Made by a program: the position numbers and the translations under genes. From assembly GCF_029433855.1 (NCBI RefSeq), contig NZ_JAROAU010000003.1:2037815-2101814 (forward strand): 64,000 nucleotides of DNA, in the 5' to 3' direction. This document shows, piece by piece, positions 42,216 to 52,422 of the stretch (position 1 is the first letter of the stretch; every line of letters begins with the position of its first letter). The DNA comes from Candidatus Kosakonia sp. 282A-S69. Its GTDB lineage: Bacteria > Pseudomonadota > Gammaproteobacteria > Enterobacterales > Enterobacteriaceae. The notes beneath the pieces were generated by a model. It was given only the letters and a program-made list of their open reading frames with translations. It ran no database searches and had not been told where the DNA came from.

Positions 42216-44114
42216 TCAGAGCTTAAAGCTGCCAACCACGTTTTCGAGCTGAACGGTCTGCTCTTCCATCGATTGCGCGGCCGCTGCCACCTCTTCCACC
42301 AGTGCCGCATTCTGCTGCGTGGCGCTATCGAGCTGGTTGATGGCGATATTGATCTGGGCAATCCCGCGACTCTGTTCATCGCTGGATGAGCTAATCTCTG
42401 AGATCAGCACGCCCACGCTCTCCACTTTTTCCATCAGGCCGTCCATCGTGGTTCCCGCCTGACGAACCTGTCCGCTGCCCTGCTCAATGCTGCTCACCGA
42501 CTCTTCAATCAGTTTTTTGATCTCCTGCGCCGAGCGGGCGCTGCGCTGCGCCAGGGAGCGCACTTCACTGGCTACCACCGCGAACCCACGGCCATGCTCT
42601 CCCGCCCTTGCCGCCTCTACAGCGGCGTTAAGCGCCAGGATATTGGTCTGGAAGGCGATGCCATCAATCACACTGATGATGTCCACCACTTTAGCGGAGG
42701 AGTTATTGATGTTATTCATCGTGGAGACCACTTTGTTAACCACAATGGCACCCTCTTTTGCCGCCGCCGACACCTCTTCCGCCAGCTTGTTAGCCTGCAA
42801 CGCGTTCTCTGCGTTAAGGCGCACGGTGCTGGTCAGCTCTTCCATGGACGCTGCCGTTTCCACGATCGAGGCCGATTGATCTTCGGTGCGCGAAGAGAGG
42901 TTAAGGTTACCGCTGGCAATCTGGCGCGAGGCCGATGAAATAGCCAGCGTGCTGCTCCCGACCTGCTGCATCAGCTCATTCAGGAAGGCAATAAACTTAT
43001 TGAAGTTATTGATGATGGCGTTAAATTCCGGGCTCTTGCTCTGCGCAAGGCGCTGCGTTAAATCCGCGCCGCCGCTGGATAGCGCTTCAATATTGCGGTT
43101 GAGCAGCGTCACGTTATGGAAAATATTGCGCACGATAATCATCATGATCACGACGATAAGAAGTCCGATAATCGCCTGTACGATGGTGAGTTTGGTCAGA
43201 ATCGCGTCAGAGATACTCACCAGCTGGCTGCTCGGAATATCAACCGCCATAAACCACGGGCTGCCGCTGACAGGCAGAACGAACAGGGAGTGCGCGCCAT
43301 CTTCACCCTCATAACTGCCGCGCACTTCCGTTGTTTTACCCTGGCCTAACAGGCTCATTAACGGTGCCGCCGCCGGAATACCGAGATCGCGGACGTTTGA
43401 CAGCGCAGGTTTATCCTGTACGGAAGAGCCGTTACCGACGATTTTGCCGTCTGCCTCAACAATCAGCACGCTGCCGTTCACCGCTTTGCCCATGTCGAGA
43501 GCCAGCTGATTAAAGAAGCCCAGCGTTACGTCGATGGTCGCCACGCCCCAGAGTTTGCCCTCTTTCCAGATCGCCATCGCACAGTTCGTGCGCGGCTGCG
43601 GGCTGGCCGCATCCTGATAGGCTTTCGCCCACGCACACTCACCTTTCGGCGCATTCATGCCATCTTTATACCAGGGTTGCTCCCAGTATTTTGCCGATTC
43701 CGGCTGGTTCCACACGGTGTTAACTTGCAGATTGCCCCCGCCGTCGCGGGCATAGAAGGTGCTGAATTTATCCCGGGCCGGATCGCGCTGACCGGGCAGC
43801 GGCCAGATCCCGCCGCCGAATACGTTGCGATCCCCATACTGGTTAACCAGGCGCGGTAATAAGAGGTCGATTTGCTCGCTTTGCAGACCGACAACCAGCT
43901 CAGTGATGGAGCGTTGCTGAGCCTTAACACGGTTCATCTGCTCTTTAATCGCGTTACTCTGTAATTGAACTGTCGCCTGAATATTTTTGGTTTCGGTTTC
44001 AATAATCTGCGGGGAGACGAATTGCTTGATAACAATATAGGTAACGATCAATAAAATAACGAAAAAGCTTATAAGCAGCAGGCCTATTCGGCCCTGGGTA
44101 TTTTTCCATGTCAT
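42216..44114 (-). CDS. Methyl-accepting chemotaxis protein with Cache sensor (632 aa)
   Basis: The largest receptor here. After a first membrane segment ([20 protein letters not shown]) comes a periplasmic domain of about 260 residues, double-Cache like, with [31 protein letters not shown] and [20 protein letters not shown], typical of amino acid or carboxylate sensing. A second membrane segment near 300-325 leads to HAMP and the signalling rod with [20 protein letters not shown]. It ends VVGSFKL, without tether. The sigma-28 promoter at 44150-44176 places transcription start near 44143, so the start is [11 protein letters not shown] (44114) although the frame reaches 44192. Confidence 0.93.
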   Translation of the reverse strand: MTWKNTQGRIGLLLISFFVILLIVTYIVIKQFVSPQIIETETKNIQATVQLQSNAIKEQMNRVKAQQRSITELVVGLQSEQIDLLLPRLVNQYGDRNVFGGGIWPLPGQRDPARDKFSTFYARDGGGNLQVNTVWNQPESAKYWEQPWYKDGMNAPKGECAWAKAYQDAASPQPRTNCAMAIWKEGKLWGVATIDVTLGFFNQLALDMGKAVNGSVLIVEADGKIVGNGSSVQDKPALSNVRDLGIPAAAPLMSLLGQGKTTEVRGSYEGEDGAHSLFVLPVSGSPWFMAVDIPSSQLVSISDAILTKLTIVQAIIGLLIVVIMMIIVRNIFHNVTLLNRNIEALSSGGADLTQRLAQSKSPEFNAIINNFNKFIAFLNELMQQVGSSTLAISSASRQIASGNLNLSSRTEDQSASIVETAASMEELTSTVRLNAENALQANKLAEEVSAAAKEGAIVVNKVVSTMNNINNSSAKVVDIISVIDGIAFQTNILALNAAVEAARAGEHGRGFAVVASEVRSLAQRSARSAQEIKKLIEESVSSIEQGSGQVRQAGTTMDGLMEKVESVGVLISEISSSSDEQSRGIAQINIAINQLDSATQQNAALVEEVAAAAQSMEEQTVQLENVVGSFKL

Positions 44115-44149
44115 ATTAGTGGCGCTCGTTTGGGTGGTTATTCGATCTA

Positions 44150-44176
44150 ATATCGACATTTCGTTGAAATGCTTTA
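44150..44176 (-). promoter_or_regulatory. Sigma-28 promoter for the Cache chemoreceptor gene
   Basis: On the minus strand TAAAGCAT-N11-GTCGATAT matches the FliA consensus at 6 of 8 in each half with exact spacing. It overlaps the longest possible reading of the receptor gene and so decides its start. Confidence 0.72.
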
Positions 44177-44283
44177 ATTCACCCTGCGCCACTATTTCAT
44201 GTCGAACTACATTTATTCTGACAAAATATTTTTTCAGGAAAAAATGTTATTTCGATCACGTTTTATAAATAAGCTTTAAGAAT

Positions 44284-44805
44284 TTAGCCGCGAATAAGCA
44301 GCCGCACCGGCTTACCCCGATAACTCACATATTGTTGAAACTCGAAGCCAAAACGCCCGGCTAAAGAGTTTGAGCGTTTATTCTCCTCAGCAATGATGCA
44401 GCAGACAGGCGAAGCGAACGTCTCATCGACCCATTGTAAAATTGCTGCCAGCGCTTCTGCGGCATAGCCTTTGCCACGCATTGGCGGAATCAGTGTCCAT
44501 CCTGCTTCGGGGTACTCCAGCTTCGGCGTGGTATCGCGGTGCGCATCCTGAAAGCCAAACGCACCGGCATACTGGTTGGTGGCTTTTTCAAATACCGCCC
44601 AGTAGCCATACCCTAAGGCCTGCCAGTGGCCGATGTAACGTAATAAGCGAGCCCAGACCATCTCTGCCGTGGGTATCTCGCCACCGCTTATTTTTGCCAT
44701 TTCAGCGGTCGACCAGCAGGCCTTGAGTGCCGGAAAATCAGCGAGGGTAAACTGTTTTAAAATCAGTCGGTCTGTTTCAATGTGAGGTGCCTGCTGGTGA
44801 GCCAC
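44284..44805 (-). CDS. RimJ/RimL-type GNAT acetyltransferase (173 aa)
   Basis: A protein-acetyltransferase-like GNAT: TDRLILKQFTLADFPALKAC at the start, then GYGYWAVFEKATNQYAGAFG, the acetyl-CoA motif PPMRGKGYAAEALAAILQWV and EENKRSNSLAGRFGFEFQQY. These features mark the RimJ/RimL branch, which modifies ribosomal protein N-termini, spermidine or small molecules. Stand-alone, divergent in no obvious operon. Confidence 0.9.
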   Translation of the reverse strand: MAHQQAPHIETDRLILKQFTLADFPALKACWSTAEMAKISGGEIPTAEMVWARLLRYIGHWQALGYGYWAVFEKATNQYAGAFGFQDAHRDTTPKLEYPEAGWTLIPPMRGKGYAAEALAAILQWVDETFASPVCCIIAEENKRSNSLAGRFGFEFQQYVSYRGKPVRLLIRG

Positions 44806-44940
44806 GGTTGTCTCTTATTCGGGTTTTAACATCTGGCTAACGTATCATCTATTACGCGCTCCCCACAATAAATTAACATTGCAGCAGCAACACCTCTTCT
44901 GAGTAAATAGCCGCTTGGGTAAGCGAGCGGAACGTAAGGT

Positions 44941-45486
44941 TTAATCTGCAAAATTGGTAGCTGTTGCCACCTCCGGCAGCGTGCTCTCACCCTGCCCAAG
45001 CGAGCGTTGCAGGATAACGGTATCGAGCCAGCGACCGTGCTTAAATCCCACCGAGTTGAGTGTGCCGGTAAGCGTGAAGCCCGCCGAGCGATGCAGGGCA
45101 AGTGAGGCCGCATTTTCGCTGTTACCCACCACGGCAACGAGCTGGCGAAAACCGCTGGTTTCCGCCCACGCCACCGCACGCGAGAGCAGTTTTTTGCCGA
45201 TGCCCTGCCCCTGACTGGCGGTATCGATATAGACCGAATCTTCGAGGGTAAACCGGTAGGCATGCCTTGTACGATAATGCGAAAGATAGCAGTAACCGCG
45301 CACACTCCCATCGACCACGGCGACAAACCAGGGCAGCCCTGAAGCCTGCAACCTCTTCAGACGAAACCCCATCTCTGCTTCATCGGGTGGTTGGGTTTCA
45401 AACGTGGCGCAGCCATGCAATACGTGGTATGCATAAATTTGTTGTATAGCCGGGATATGTCGTTCTTCTGCCTGAATTATTTCCAT
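44941..45486 (-). CDS. Phosphinothricin-type GNAT acetyltransferase (181 aa)
   Basis: An acetyltransferase of the PAT/Bar/MnaT type: IQAEERHIPAIQQIYAYHVL, FVAVVDGSVRGYCYLSHYRT, AYRFTLEDSVYIDTASQGQG and LLSRAVAWAETSGFRQLVAV. It contains the family pattern RxAYxxTxExSVYxxxxxxGxGxG. Such enzymes acetylate phosphinothricin or methionine sulfoximine and sulfone. It is divergent from a LysR gene with a 97-base gap, which may control it. Confidence 0.9.
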   Translation of the reverse strand: MEIIQAEERHIPAIQQIYAYHVLHGCATFETQPPDEAEMGFRLKRLQASGLPWFVAVVDGSVRGYCYLSHYRTRHAYRFTLEDSVYIDTASQGQGIGKKLLSRAVAWAETSGFRQLVAVVGNSENAASLALHRSAGFTLTGTLNSVGFKHGRWLDTVILQRSLGQGESTLPEVATATNFAD

Positions 45487-45583
45487 CGGTACGGCTCCTT
45501 ATTGCGTCTGTACCGAGACTATCCCCTGGCGAACATTTCAGACAGGCTGCCGGGCTTATCAGCAGCATAAGGAAAACTTTGGC

Positions 45584-46501
45584 ATGACAAACCTCAACCT
45601 CGATCATCTCGCTACCTTCAGACTGGTCATCAGCCGGGGCAGCTTCTCCAAAGCGGCAGAGGAACTTGGCCTGTCGCAGCCCGCTGTCAGCCTGCAGATA
45701 AGACAGCTGGAGCAGACATTACAGGTGCGGCTTATTGAGCGAACCGGTCGGGGGATCAAGCCCACCGCCGCTGGCGTGACCCTTTCCGGGCACTGCCTGA
45801 AAATAGAGGCAGTGGTAGCAACCGCGGTGGCATCGGTCTCTCTGCATTCCGATGAGATCGCCGGCACCGTGACCGTCGGCACAGGCGCAACGGCCTGTAT
45901 TCATCTTTTGCCGCCCTTATTGCAGCAGCTGCGGCAGGCGCATCCGCTGCTGAAAGTGAATGTGCGCACCGGCAACACCTCAGAGATTGTTCGCGGCGTG
46001 GAGGATAACCGGATCGATATCGGTCTGGTCACGCTGCCCGCCGTGGGCAAAAGCGTGAGCGTCAATCCCCTCTACAGGGATGAGTTTGTGGTCATCATGG
46101 AGGAGGATGTATCCGGGCGGAGCATGAAGGCGCGCGCTCCTGATGACCTCCTGCCGCTGCCGCTGATTATCTTTGAGTCAGGCAGCGGGACGCGTGCGCT
46201 GATTGATGAATGGTTCCGGCACGCAGGCCATCCTGCCAGCCCGGTGATGGAGCTTGGCAGTATCGAAGCGATCAAAAGGATGGTGCGATCGGGTCTGGGT
46301 TACAGCATCGTTCCGCGCATCGCCGTTGCCGCCCCTGAAGAGTGTGAAGGGCTTAGCGTATACCCCCTGGCACCTCCGCTTCAGCGGACACTCGGCACTG
46401 TCATGCGCGAGGACCGGATCGTCAGCAGGGGAATGAATGAAGTATTAAAAAAACTCTATGAAATCCTTGTGAAAGAGGAGAGCCGGGAAGCATCAGGCTG
46501 A
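45584..46501 (+). CDS. LysR-family regulator (305 aa)
   Basis: Helix-turn-helix at the N-terminus: LATFRLVISRGSFSKAAEEL, LGLSQPAVSLQIRQLEQTLQ and LIERTGRGIKPTAAG. The effector domain has LLPPLLQQLRQAHPLLKVNV and ends LKKLYEILVKEESREASG. The start is an ATG near AGGAAAAC. Divergent to the phosphinothricin-type acetyltransferase gene, the likely target by the usual LysR layout; the ligand is unknown. Confidence 0.92.
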   Translation: MTNLNLDHLATFRLVISRGSFSKAAEELGLSQPAVSLQIRQLEQTLQVRLIERTGRGIKPTAAGVTLSGHCLKIEAVVATAVASVSLHSDEIAGTVTVGTGATACIHLLPPLLQQLRQAHPLLKVNVRTGNTSEIVRGVEDNRIDIGLVTLPAVGKSVSVNPLYRDEFVVIMEEDVSGRSMKARAPDDLLPLPLIIFESGSGTRALIDEWFRHAGHPASPVMELGSIEAIKRMVRSGLGYSIVPRIAVAAPEECEGLSVYPLAPPLQRTLGTVMREDRIVSRGMNEVLKKLYEILVKEESREASG

Positions 46502-47368
46502 TTGACACGGCCTCTGTCCATTTTCGGCATGCTCAGCATCCGCTGCCGGGAGTAGGCTGAGGTTAAGGCAATTAACTTTTCAGCCATGATCGCCCGGGAT
46601 GCAAACGCCCTTTAAGTGGCGCCTGAGGCTGGCTACAAATTTAGGCGAAGCGCGTGCATGGACAACGCTCGAAGTGTGGTCAGCGAGCCAATATTTATTA
46701 ACAAAGCCAGTATCTATCACTAATAACCAGAATGCATGCGTATGGCTCCCTGAATCTTCTTTATGTCAGAAAATGTTATTTGCCCCTCTTATCGCATGTT
46801 AATGAGAGTTAAAACGAGGAAATTTTGTGTATATAAGAGGCAGTATTTCTGCCTGAATATGGGGTATCTGGATCAAATAAATCGCCTGCACGTAATAGCT
46901 ACGCTGACTTTAAATATCTTAATAATCTCAGCGCTAAACCATGCAGCGTATTTACAGCAGATGGCACCACTACTATTTTCCGCATAAATAACCCTTCCCT
47001 TACTTTTATTTTTAAAAACTAGTGCACACTCCACGACATTGCCCACGCCCGCCGCTCCCCTGCTGCCAGACAGATGACTTGTGCTGACTGATGAGGGTTT
47101 AATCTTTTGATTGTTCTGGATTATTAAGCTGCGCACTTCACTGATTGCGCCGCACCACCAGCACAAACGATATATTCTTGCTTCACCGTTTACGTTTGCT
47201 CTGCGCTATCCCCTTAAAATCAGGCGCATAGGAAAGAATCATAGCGGATATATTCTTTCTTATTCTTATCCTGGCGAGTTTTAGTTAAAGAGAGATTAAT
47301 CGATGCCGATAAGTTATCTGTTTAAGGGCTCATGGAGCTGCTCTCATTCTCTGTAGAACGAGGTTCAA
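46502..47368 (+). other. 867-base gap without a recognisable gene
   Basis: Six-frame reading by eye gives only short frames that lack ribosome sites and family patterns; the longest (about 97 codons on the minus strand, 46873-47166) looks non-coding. The right end carries the sigma-28 promoter of the next chemoreceptor. The middle is AT-rich. It might hold decayed genes or an RNA, but I cannot show either. Confidence 0.55.
47286..47312 (+). promoter_or_regulatory. Sigma-28 promoter with perfect -10
   Basis: TAAAGAGA-N11-GCCGATAA: the -10 element is identical to FliA consensus and the -35 matches at 5 of 8, with exact spacing. It lies 57 bases before the chemoreceptor start. Confidence 0.85.
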
Positions 47369-48919
47369 ATGTTCAGAAATTTACCCATCAAGAAAAAGTT
47401 CTTTTTTGCCTTTGGCGCCGTTTTAGTTTTATTACTGTTACTGTGCGCAACTTTCTACACTAATTTTTCCAGCATCGTCAGTACCAACGCATGGAACATA
47501 CATAGCTGGCGCGTCATTGATAAAAGTCGCGCCTTGACCCAAAGCCTGGTGAATATGGAAACCGGTTTACGCGGCTATGCTATTAATGGCAAAGAGGAGA
47601 TGCTGGCTCCGTGGAGTTCAGGCAAAGAGGAATTTGTCAAAGTTTTGCAGGAAACGAAAGCGCTAACTTCAGATAACCCTGCTCAGCAGGATCGCCTGAA
47701 TAATTTGCTTCAGCAGGAGAAAGCGTGGGGAGATAAGTTTGTTACTCCATTGCTGGAACATCGTCGTGCGCTCAATGCCGGATCGATGACCCAGGTTGAT
47801 TTCACCGCCGCATTCGAAGCCAACACGGGCAAGCAGCAGATGGATCAAATGCGCAAAACCATTGATGACATTGTCCATGATGAAAAAAAACTGCTCAGCC
47901 AGCGCCAGAACTCTGTCGACTCCGTTGAAACGCAGACCCGGCTAGCCTTGTTTATTGGCGCGCTGTTAGGTGTTTTCATCGCTTCTGCTTTAGGCTATGC
48001 CCTTGCCCGTTCCATCACCCTTCCGCTCGGGGAAGCAGTCAACGCCGCTAAGGCGATTGCCGCAGGCGATCTCTCCACCCGCCTGGTCGCTCGTTCAAAC
48101 GATGAAGCCGGTATTTTGATCGTCACCCTCATCGCCATGCAGGAGCAGCTCAAAAAAGTGGTCTCTGATATTCAGACCGCCGCAACCTCTATCGACAGCG
48201 CCTCTAAAGAGGTGGCGATGGGCAATACCGATCTCTCTTCACGAACGGAACAGCAGGCCGCCTCGCTGGAGGAGACCTCAGCCAGCATGGAGCAACTAAC
48301 GGCGACTGTGAGGCAAAATGCCTCTAATGCGCAAAACGCCAGTAGCCTTGCGTCGGATGCTTCCGACGTCGCACAGCAGGGCGGAAAAGTTGTGGATAAA
48401 GTCGTCACCACCATGGCTGCTATTTTTGACAGCTCGAAAAGCGTCGGCGATATCATCAGCACCATTGAAAGCATCGCTTTCCAGACCAATATCCTGGCGC
48501 TTAATGCTGCGGTGGAAGCGGCTCGTGCCGGCGAGCAAGGCCGCGGATTCGCCGTCGTGGCAAGCGAAGTGCGCGCGCTTGCACAGCGCAGCGCGACAGC
48601 GGCAAAAGAGATTAAAGCGCTGATTGAAGCCTCGAACAGCCGCATATCGGAAGGCACCGACCTGGTCGCCCAGGCGGGCAAAACCATGACCGGGATAGTC
48701 ACGGCGATTAACAACGTTTCAGCCATTATGGCCGAAATCTACACCGCCTCTGGTGAGCAGGTTAACGGTATTGAGCATGTCAGCATCGCTATCACCCAAA
48801 TGGATGAAGTGACGCAGCAAAACGCCGCACTGGTCCAACAGGCCGCTGCTGCTGCCGCATCGCTTGAAGATCAGGCGGCTCATCTCAACCGCTCTGCTGC
48901 GATTTTCAAACTTGCCTGA
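47369..48919 (+). CDS. Methyl-accepting chemotaxis protein (516 aa), CHASE3-like sensor
   Basis: Begins [20 protein letters not shown] with a membrane segment to about 30. The periplasmic domain has [20 protein letters not shown] and later [19 protein letters not shown], patterns of the helical CHASE3 sensor. A second membrane segment lies near 190-212, then HAMP ([20 protein letters not shown]) and the rod with [20 protein letters not shown]. It ends AAIFKLA without a tether. Strong flagellar promoter upstream. The ligand is unknown. Confidence 0.95.
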   Translation: MFRNLPIKKKFFFAFGAVLVLLLLLCATFYTNFSSIVSTNAWNIHSWRVIDKSRALTQSLVNMETGLRGYAINGKEEMLAPWSSGKEEFVKVLQETKALTSDNPAQQDRLNNLLQQEKAWGDKFVTPLLEHRRALNAGSMTQVDFTAAFEANTGKQQMDQMRKTIDDIVHDEKKLLSQRQNSVDSVETQTRLALFIGALLGVFIASALGYALARSITLPLGEAVNAAKAIAAGDLSTRLVARSNDEAGILIVTLIAMQEQLKKVVSDIQTAATSIDSASKEVAMGNTDLSSRTEQQAASLEETSASMEQLTATVRQNASNAQNASSLASDASDVAQQGGKVVDKVVTTMAAIFDSSKSVGDIISTIESIAFQTNILALNAAVEAARAGEQGRGFAVVASEVRALAQRSATAAKEIKALIEASNSRISEGTDLVAQAGKTMTGIVTAINNVSAIMAEIYTASGEQVNGIEHVSIAITQMDEVTQQNAALVQQAAAAAASLEDQAAHLNRSAAIFKLA

Positions 48920-48959
48920 CAAAAAGAGCCTTCTTTGAAAAAAAAGCAGAGCAGATTTG

Positions 48960-49133
48960 ATGGCAGTAATGAGCCTGCTGCTCTGGGGTAAAGTTCACGA
49001 CTTGCCTGGCAGCCAGACGTTAACGTTGATGAGACTGCAGCGATTGAAGCGGCGGGCGAATGAAACGAACTGGTTGCCGGACAATCTATTCACCTTAAGC
49101 GCGTTCGATCGCTGGGCTAAACAAGATTTTTAG
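48960..49133 (+). CDS. Short ORF (57 aa), possibly the remnant C-terminus of a larger gene
   Basis: An open frame reading MAVMSLLLWGKVHDLPGSQT, then LMRLQRLKRRANETNWLPDN and ending FDRWAKQDF. Composition looks protein-like (hydrophobic lead, basic middle, tryptophans), but the ribosome site is weak and I recognise no family. It lies 40 bases after the chemoreceptor stop on the same strand, so it could also be translated with it. Real gene, remnant and chance frame are all open. Confidence 0.3.
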   Translation: MAVMSLLLWGKVHDLPGSQTLTLMRLQRLKRRANETNWLPDNLFTLSAFDRWAKQDF

Positions 49134-49360
49134 CCCTCCTGAACAACCATGCCAAGTGTCAGGTCAAAATTTATATCGATTGTGATTCTAATTTTTTTGT
49201 TTGATATTTTTCTTATGCATCAATCACATTCGTTACTGTAATTAATTAAGTTATTTAAGCCACCAGAATTTAACCACATTAATTTTGATGGATAAGATCT
49301 GGTTAGCATAAATTCAGGAAGTAGCCAATTTTTCAAAAAAATATATTCATTAAATATTGT

Positions 49361-49387
49361 TAAAGCCTCTCAGAGCGCCGTCGATAA
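49361..49387 (+). promoter_or_regulatory. Sigma-28 promoter for tethered chemoreceptor gene
   Basis: TAAAGCCT-N11-GTCGATAA matches the FliA consensus at 6 of 8 and 7 of 8 with exact spacing, 39 bases before the start codon. Confidence 0.82.
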
Positions 49388-49426
49388 CCCTTTTTTGCTC
49401 CACTTACTTATAACACCAGGGTTCAT

Positions 49427-51085
49427 ATGACTATCACACAGCGTTTGTCGCTGGCATTTTCTATGCTGGCTTTATCACTTTTCGCGACAGTTGCCGTCTC
49501 ACTTACCGTGATTTCGGGTTTCCAGTCGCGCTTTGAGTATGTGCAGGCCAATGCCATACCCAGTATCAAGGATTTGAACAAATCAATCAGTACAACCAGT
49601 CAGTTGGGCATCGCGTTTTATCGCCATCAGACAGCTTTAGACAGTGCAGGTCAGGCTGCGGCTGAAGAGAGAATAAACAACCTGCTGAACAAGCTAAAAT
49701 CGTTGACTGATTACTATATGGCAAATGATATTTCCAACGATGAAGATAAAGCGATGACCGAACAGGCATACCGCAATATCGAAGCGGTTCGTGCGGCGCT
49801 ACCCGCCTTTTTAGCGGCCTCAAGAAACCACGACAATGCGTTATCCTTATCTCTTCTTAAAAGTGAAGATGGTGTAGGTGCCGCATCACGTAAAATGGAA
49901 ACGGACTTCACAAACCAGATCGAATTAAATATAAAAATCGGCGATGGCCTGAGAGAACAAAATAAGAAAATTTATTCACAAACGTGGTGGATGATGACCA
50001 GCGCCGCAGTGGTAGTGATTCTTCTGCTTGGTCTGTTTTCCATCAATATTATTAAGGGCATTAAACGTAGCCTTAATAGCATGAAGAGCACGATGACAGA
50101 GGTCAGTAACAATCTCGACCTGACGCAAGTTGCCACTGTCTACAGAAACGATGAAATAGGCCAGACCGCATCCGCTTTTAACGGTCTGCTGGAAAAGGTT
50201 TCAACAACGCTGTTATCGGTGAACCACGCTGCGCTATCGGTCAGCACAGGTTCCGCTCAGATCGCAGCCGGAAATGAAGATCTCTCCTCCCGTACGGAAG
50301 AGCAGGCCGCCTCTCTGGAGCAGACCTCTGCCAGTATGGCCACCCTGAGTGAAACCGTTCGCCAGAATGCTGATGGCGCAGTGCAGGCAAGCGAGCTGGC
50401 GAATAACGCTAACAATTTATCGAGCCTGAACGCGGGCGCAGTCAGCCAGATGCTGGAAACGATGTCAGAGATTCGCGGAAGCTCAGAAAAAATCTCCGAT
50501 ATTACCGGCATTATTGAAGGTATCGCCTTCCAGACCAATATTCTGGCGCTTAACGCGGCGGTAGAGGCTGCACGTGCCGACGAGCATGGCAGAGGTTTTG
50601 CGGTGGTTGCGTCTGAAGTGCGCACTCTGGCGCAGCGCTCATCCTCTGCTGCCCGCGAAATCAAAGATCTCATTTCACTCTCTGTTTCCCAGGTTGAGCA
50701 GGGTCTTAACCAGGCGGCGAATGTGGGAAGTAACACAGAAAATGTGAGCAATGCTGTCCGGCAGGTCGCGGATCTGGTTAACGAAATTGCTGCTGCTACC
50801 ACTGAACAGAGCAAAGGAATTGAGCAGGTTCACCAGGCCATCGGGCAAATGGACGAAGTGACGCAGCAGAACGCCTCACTGGTTGAAGAAGCCTCTTCGG
50901 CATCGAAATCCCTGCAGGAGCAAGCTGAAACCTTGTCGAGCCTGGTCTCTACTTTTACCCTTAACGACAACACCGGGTATGTTGGAAAAACGGCAAGCAG
51001 GCCAATCGGCAGAACCCAGCAGCTGCAAACAAAACCCGCATCGGGCGGCAGTGCAGCCAGTAATACAGACTGGGAAAGTTTCTGA
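49427..51085 (+). CDS. Methyl-accepting chemotaxis protein with CheR/CheB tether (552 aa)
   Basis: Membrane segments at about 7-28 ([20 protein letters not shown]) and 188-208 border a helical periplasmic domain ([37 protein letters not shown]). HAMP and the signalling rod follow, with [20 protein letters not shown]. Next to the tip it reads [12 protein letters not shown] where receptors have [12 protein letters not shown]: glycine is aspartate. The C-terminus carries a flexible linker and ends SNTDWESF, a W-x-x-F tether like NWETF that binds CheR and CheB. It is the only one of the five receptors here with it, so it may help methylate the others. Confidence 0.95.
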   Translation: MTITQRLSLAFSMLALSLFATVAVSLTVISGFQSRFEYVQANAIPSIKDLNKSISTTSQLGIAFYRHQTALDSAGQAAAEERINNLLNKLKSLTDYYMANDISNDEDKAMTEQAYRNIEAVRAALPAFLAASRNHDNALSLSLLKSEDGVGAASRKMETDFTNQIELNIKIGDGLREQNKKIYSQTWWMMTSAAVVVILLLGLFSINIIKGIKRSLNSMKSTMTEVSNNLDLTQVATVYRNDEIGQTASAFNGLLEKVSTTLLSVNHAALSVSTGSAQIAAGNEDLSSRTEEQAASLEQTSASMATLSETVRQNADGAVQASELANNANNLSSLNAGAVSQMLETMSEIRGSSEKISDITGIIEGIAFQTNILALNAAVEAARADEHGRGFAVVASEVRTLAQRSSSAAREIKDLISLSVSQVEQGLNQAANVGSNTENVSNAVRQVADLVNEIAAATTEQSKGIEQVHQAIGQMDEVTQQNASLVEEASSASKSLQEQAETLSSLVSTFTLNDNTGYVGKTASRPIGRTQQLQTKPASGGSAASNTDWESF

Positions 51086-51112
51086 TTTTTGCACACAATA
51101 ATTCGTTATTAA

Positions 51113-51138
51113 AAAAGCGCTGCTCTGGCAGCGCTTTT
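51113..51138 (+). terminator. Intrinsic terminator after the tethered chemoreceptor gene
   Basis: A perfect 11-bp stem AAAAGCGCTGC/GCAGCGCTTTT with loop TCTG, 28 bases after the stop codon. Confidence 0.9.
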
Positions 51139-51368
51139 ACCATTTATAAAGATGTCTGAGTTTATTCTTCATATGAATGGCTTCCTCGTGCAGCATCGTC
51201 ATACCGTGTTCCCCCTGCCCAGCCTGAGCTGCGCCACTGTTTTGTCTTCCTCTACAGGCTCTTAAAACGAGGCACTCAACCTTCCGCTTTGAGTGAAAGC
51301 GGGCGCTCGCCAGTCAGGCTTATGGCTACTTTTGCACAGGAGAGAAACTGTTTAACCTAAACATGTAA

Positions 51369-52292
51369 CTAACGCCTACGCCCCTTTTTCTCCGCCATCT
51401 CTGAAGCAACCCAGCTGACTACTGCATCGATAAAAGCCCGCACCTGAGGCAATAAAAAGTGACGATCCGGGTATACCACTGCAATCTGCATTTCAGTGCC
51501 GATGATATCTCTCAGTACCGGGACAAGAGCGCCCTGCTGCAGGTGTTCCCGGATCAACTCTTCAGGCAAAAGGGCAATGCCACGACTGTTTATGGCGGCC
51601 TCGCAAAGCAGGGAAATATCGTCAGAGAAAAACGAACCCTCGACCTTTACCCGGTCTCCGGAAATTAAAGGCCAGTACATATCGGGTAACTCTCCACGGG
51701 CGAACCCCACCAGGCATTGATGATCTTTAAGATCGTGCTGGGTGAGAGGAAGCCCCCTGCCTGAGAGATAGCCCGGCGAAGCAACGGCAATAACCGGGTC
51801 GCGAAAAAGCGTACGGGCAATCAACCCGGGTTGCATGTGACTACTGGCTCTCAGTGCAACATCATATCCTCCGCTGCGGAAATCGATATGATGGCTGGAG
51901 GTGTGAATATGGACGCGCAGCAAAGGATGCTGAGCAATAAATTCACACAGCATCGTCCGGAAGTTTTTTTTCATACCCGGAGGAAGCGATACGCGTAAGT
52001 CTCCCCGCAAACCCCCTCCACTTCTGGAGACGCTCTGCTCAGCCTGCCTTATCGCCTCAAGCGCGATGATGGCCTCTTTATAAAAGATGATGCCCAGATC
52101 CGTCAGAACCAGACTCCGGGTTGTCCGGTGGAGCAGACGTGCCTCCAGTTTTTTTTCGAGTTGTGCAATCCTCCGACTCAGGGTTGCGCGGGGAATGCCC
52201 AGTTCAGCTGCGGCCCGGGAAAGCGATTTCGCATCGACAGTTTTCGTAAACGCAATGAGTTCGGAGGTCTCTGCAAGCGCAATATGGATCAT
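51369..52292 (-). CDS. LysR-family regulator (307 aa)
   Basis: DNA-binding part: LIAFTKTVDAKSLSRAAAEL, GIPRATLSRRIAQLEKKLEA and LLHRTTRSLVLTDLG, of the AaeR/DsdC-unlike group with the RATLSRRI recognition helix seen in many LysR repressors of oxidoreductases. The effector domain reads LRVSLPPGMKKNFRTMLCEF. The ribosome site before the start is weak. It is divergent from the NmrA-like gene (130-base gap), which it probably controls. Confidence 0.92.
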   Translation of the reverse strand: MIHIALAETSELIAFTKTVDAKSLSRAAAELGIPRATLSRRIAQLEKKLEARLLHRTTRSLVLTDLGIIFYKEAIIALEAIRQAEQSVSRSGGGLRGDLRVSLPPGMKKNFRTMLCEFIAQHPLLRVHIHTSSHHIDFRSGGYDVALRASSHMQPGLIARTLFRDPVIAVASPGYLSGRGLPLTQHDLKDHQCLVGFARGELPDMYWPLISGDRVKVEGSFFSDDISLLCEAAINSRGIALLPEELIREHLQQGALVPVLRDIIGTEMQIAVVYPDRHFLLPQVRAFIDAVVSWVASEMAEKKGRRR

Positions 52293-52422
52293 TTTCGGTC
52301 AGGTGATGACAGTTTAAAGAGTATTGTCACGGATTTCGCTCAGCGGCAAGCTTTCCCTGACGACATGCGGGCAAAAGCAGTTGCCTGGTCACTTATCCAG
52401 AACGTTATCCAGAGGGTGTGAA

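Noticed and set aside
46873-47166. 97-codon frame on the minus strand in the large gap
   Set aside because: No ribosome site, no family pattern and Cys/Ser-rich random-like composition.
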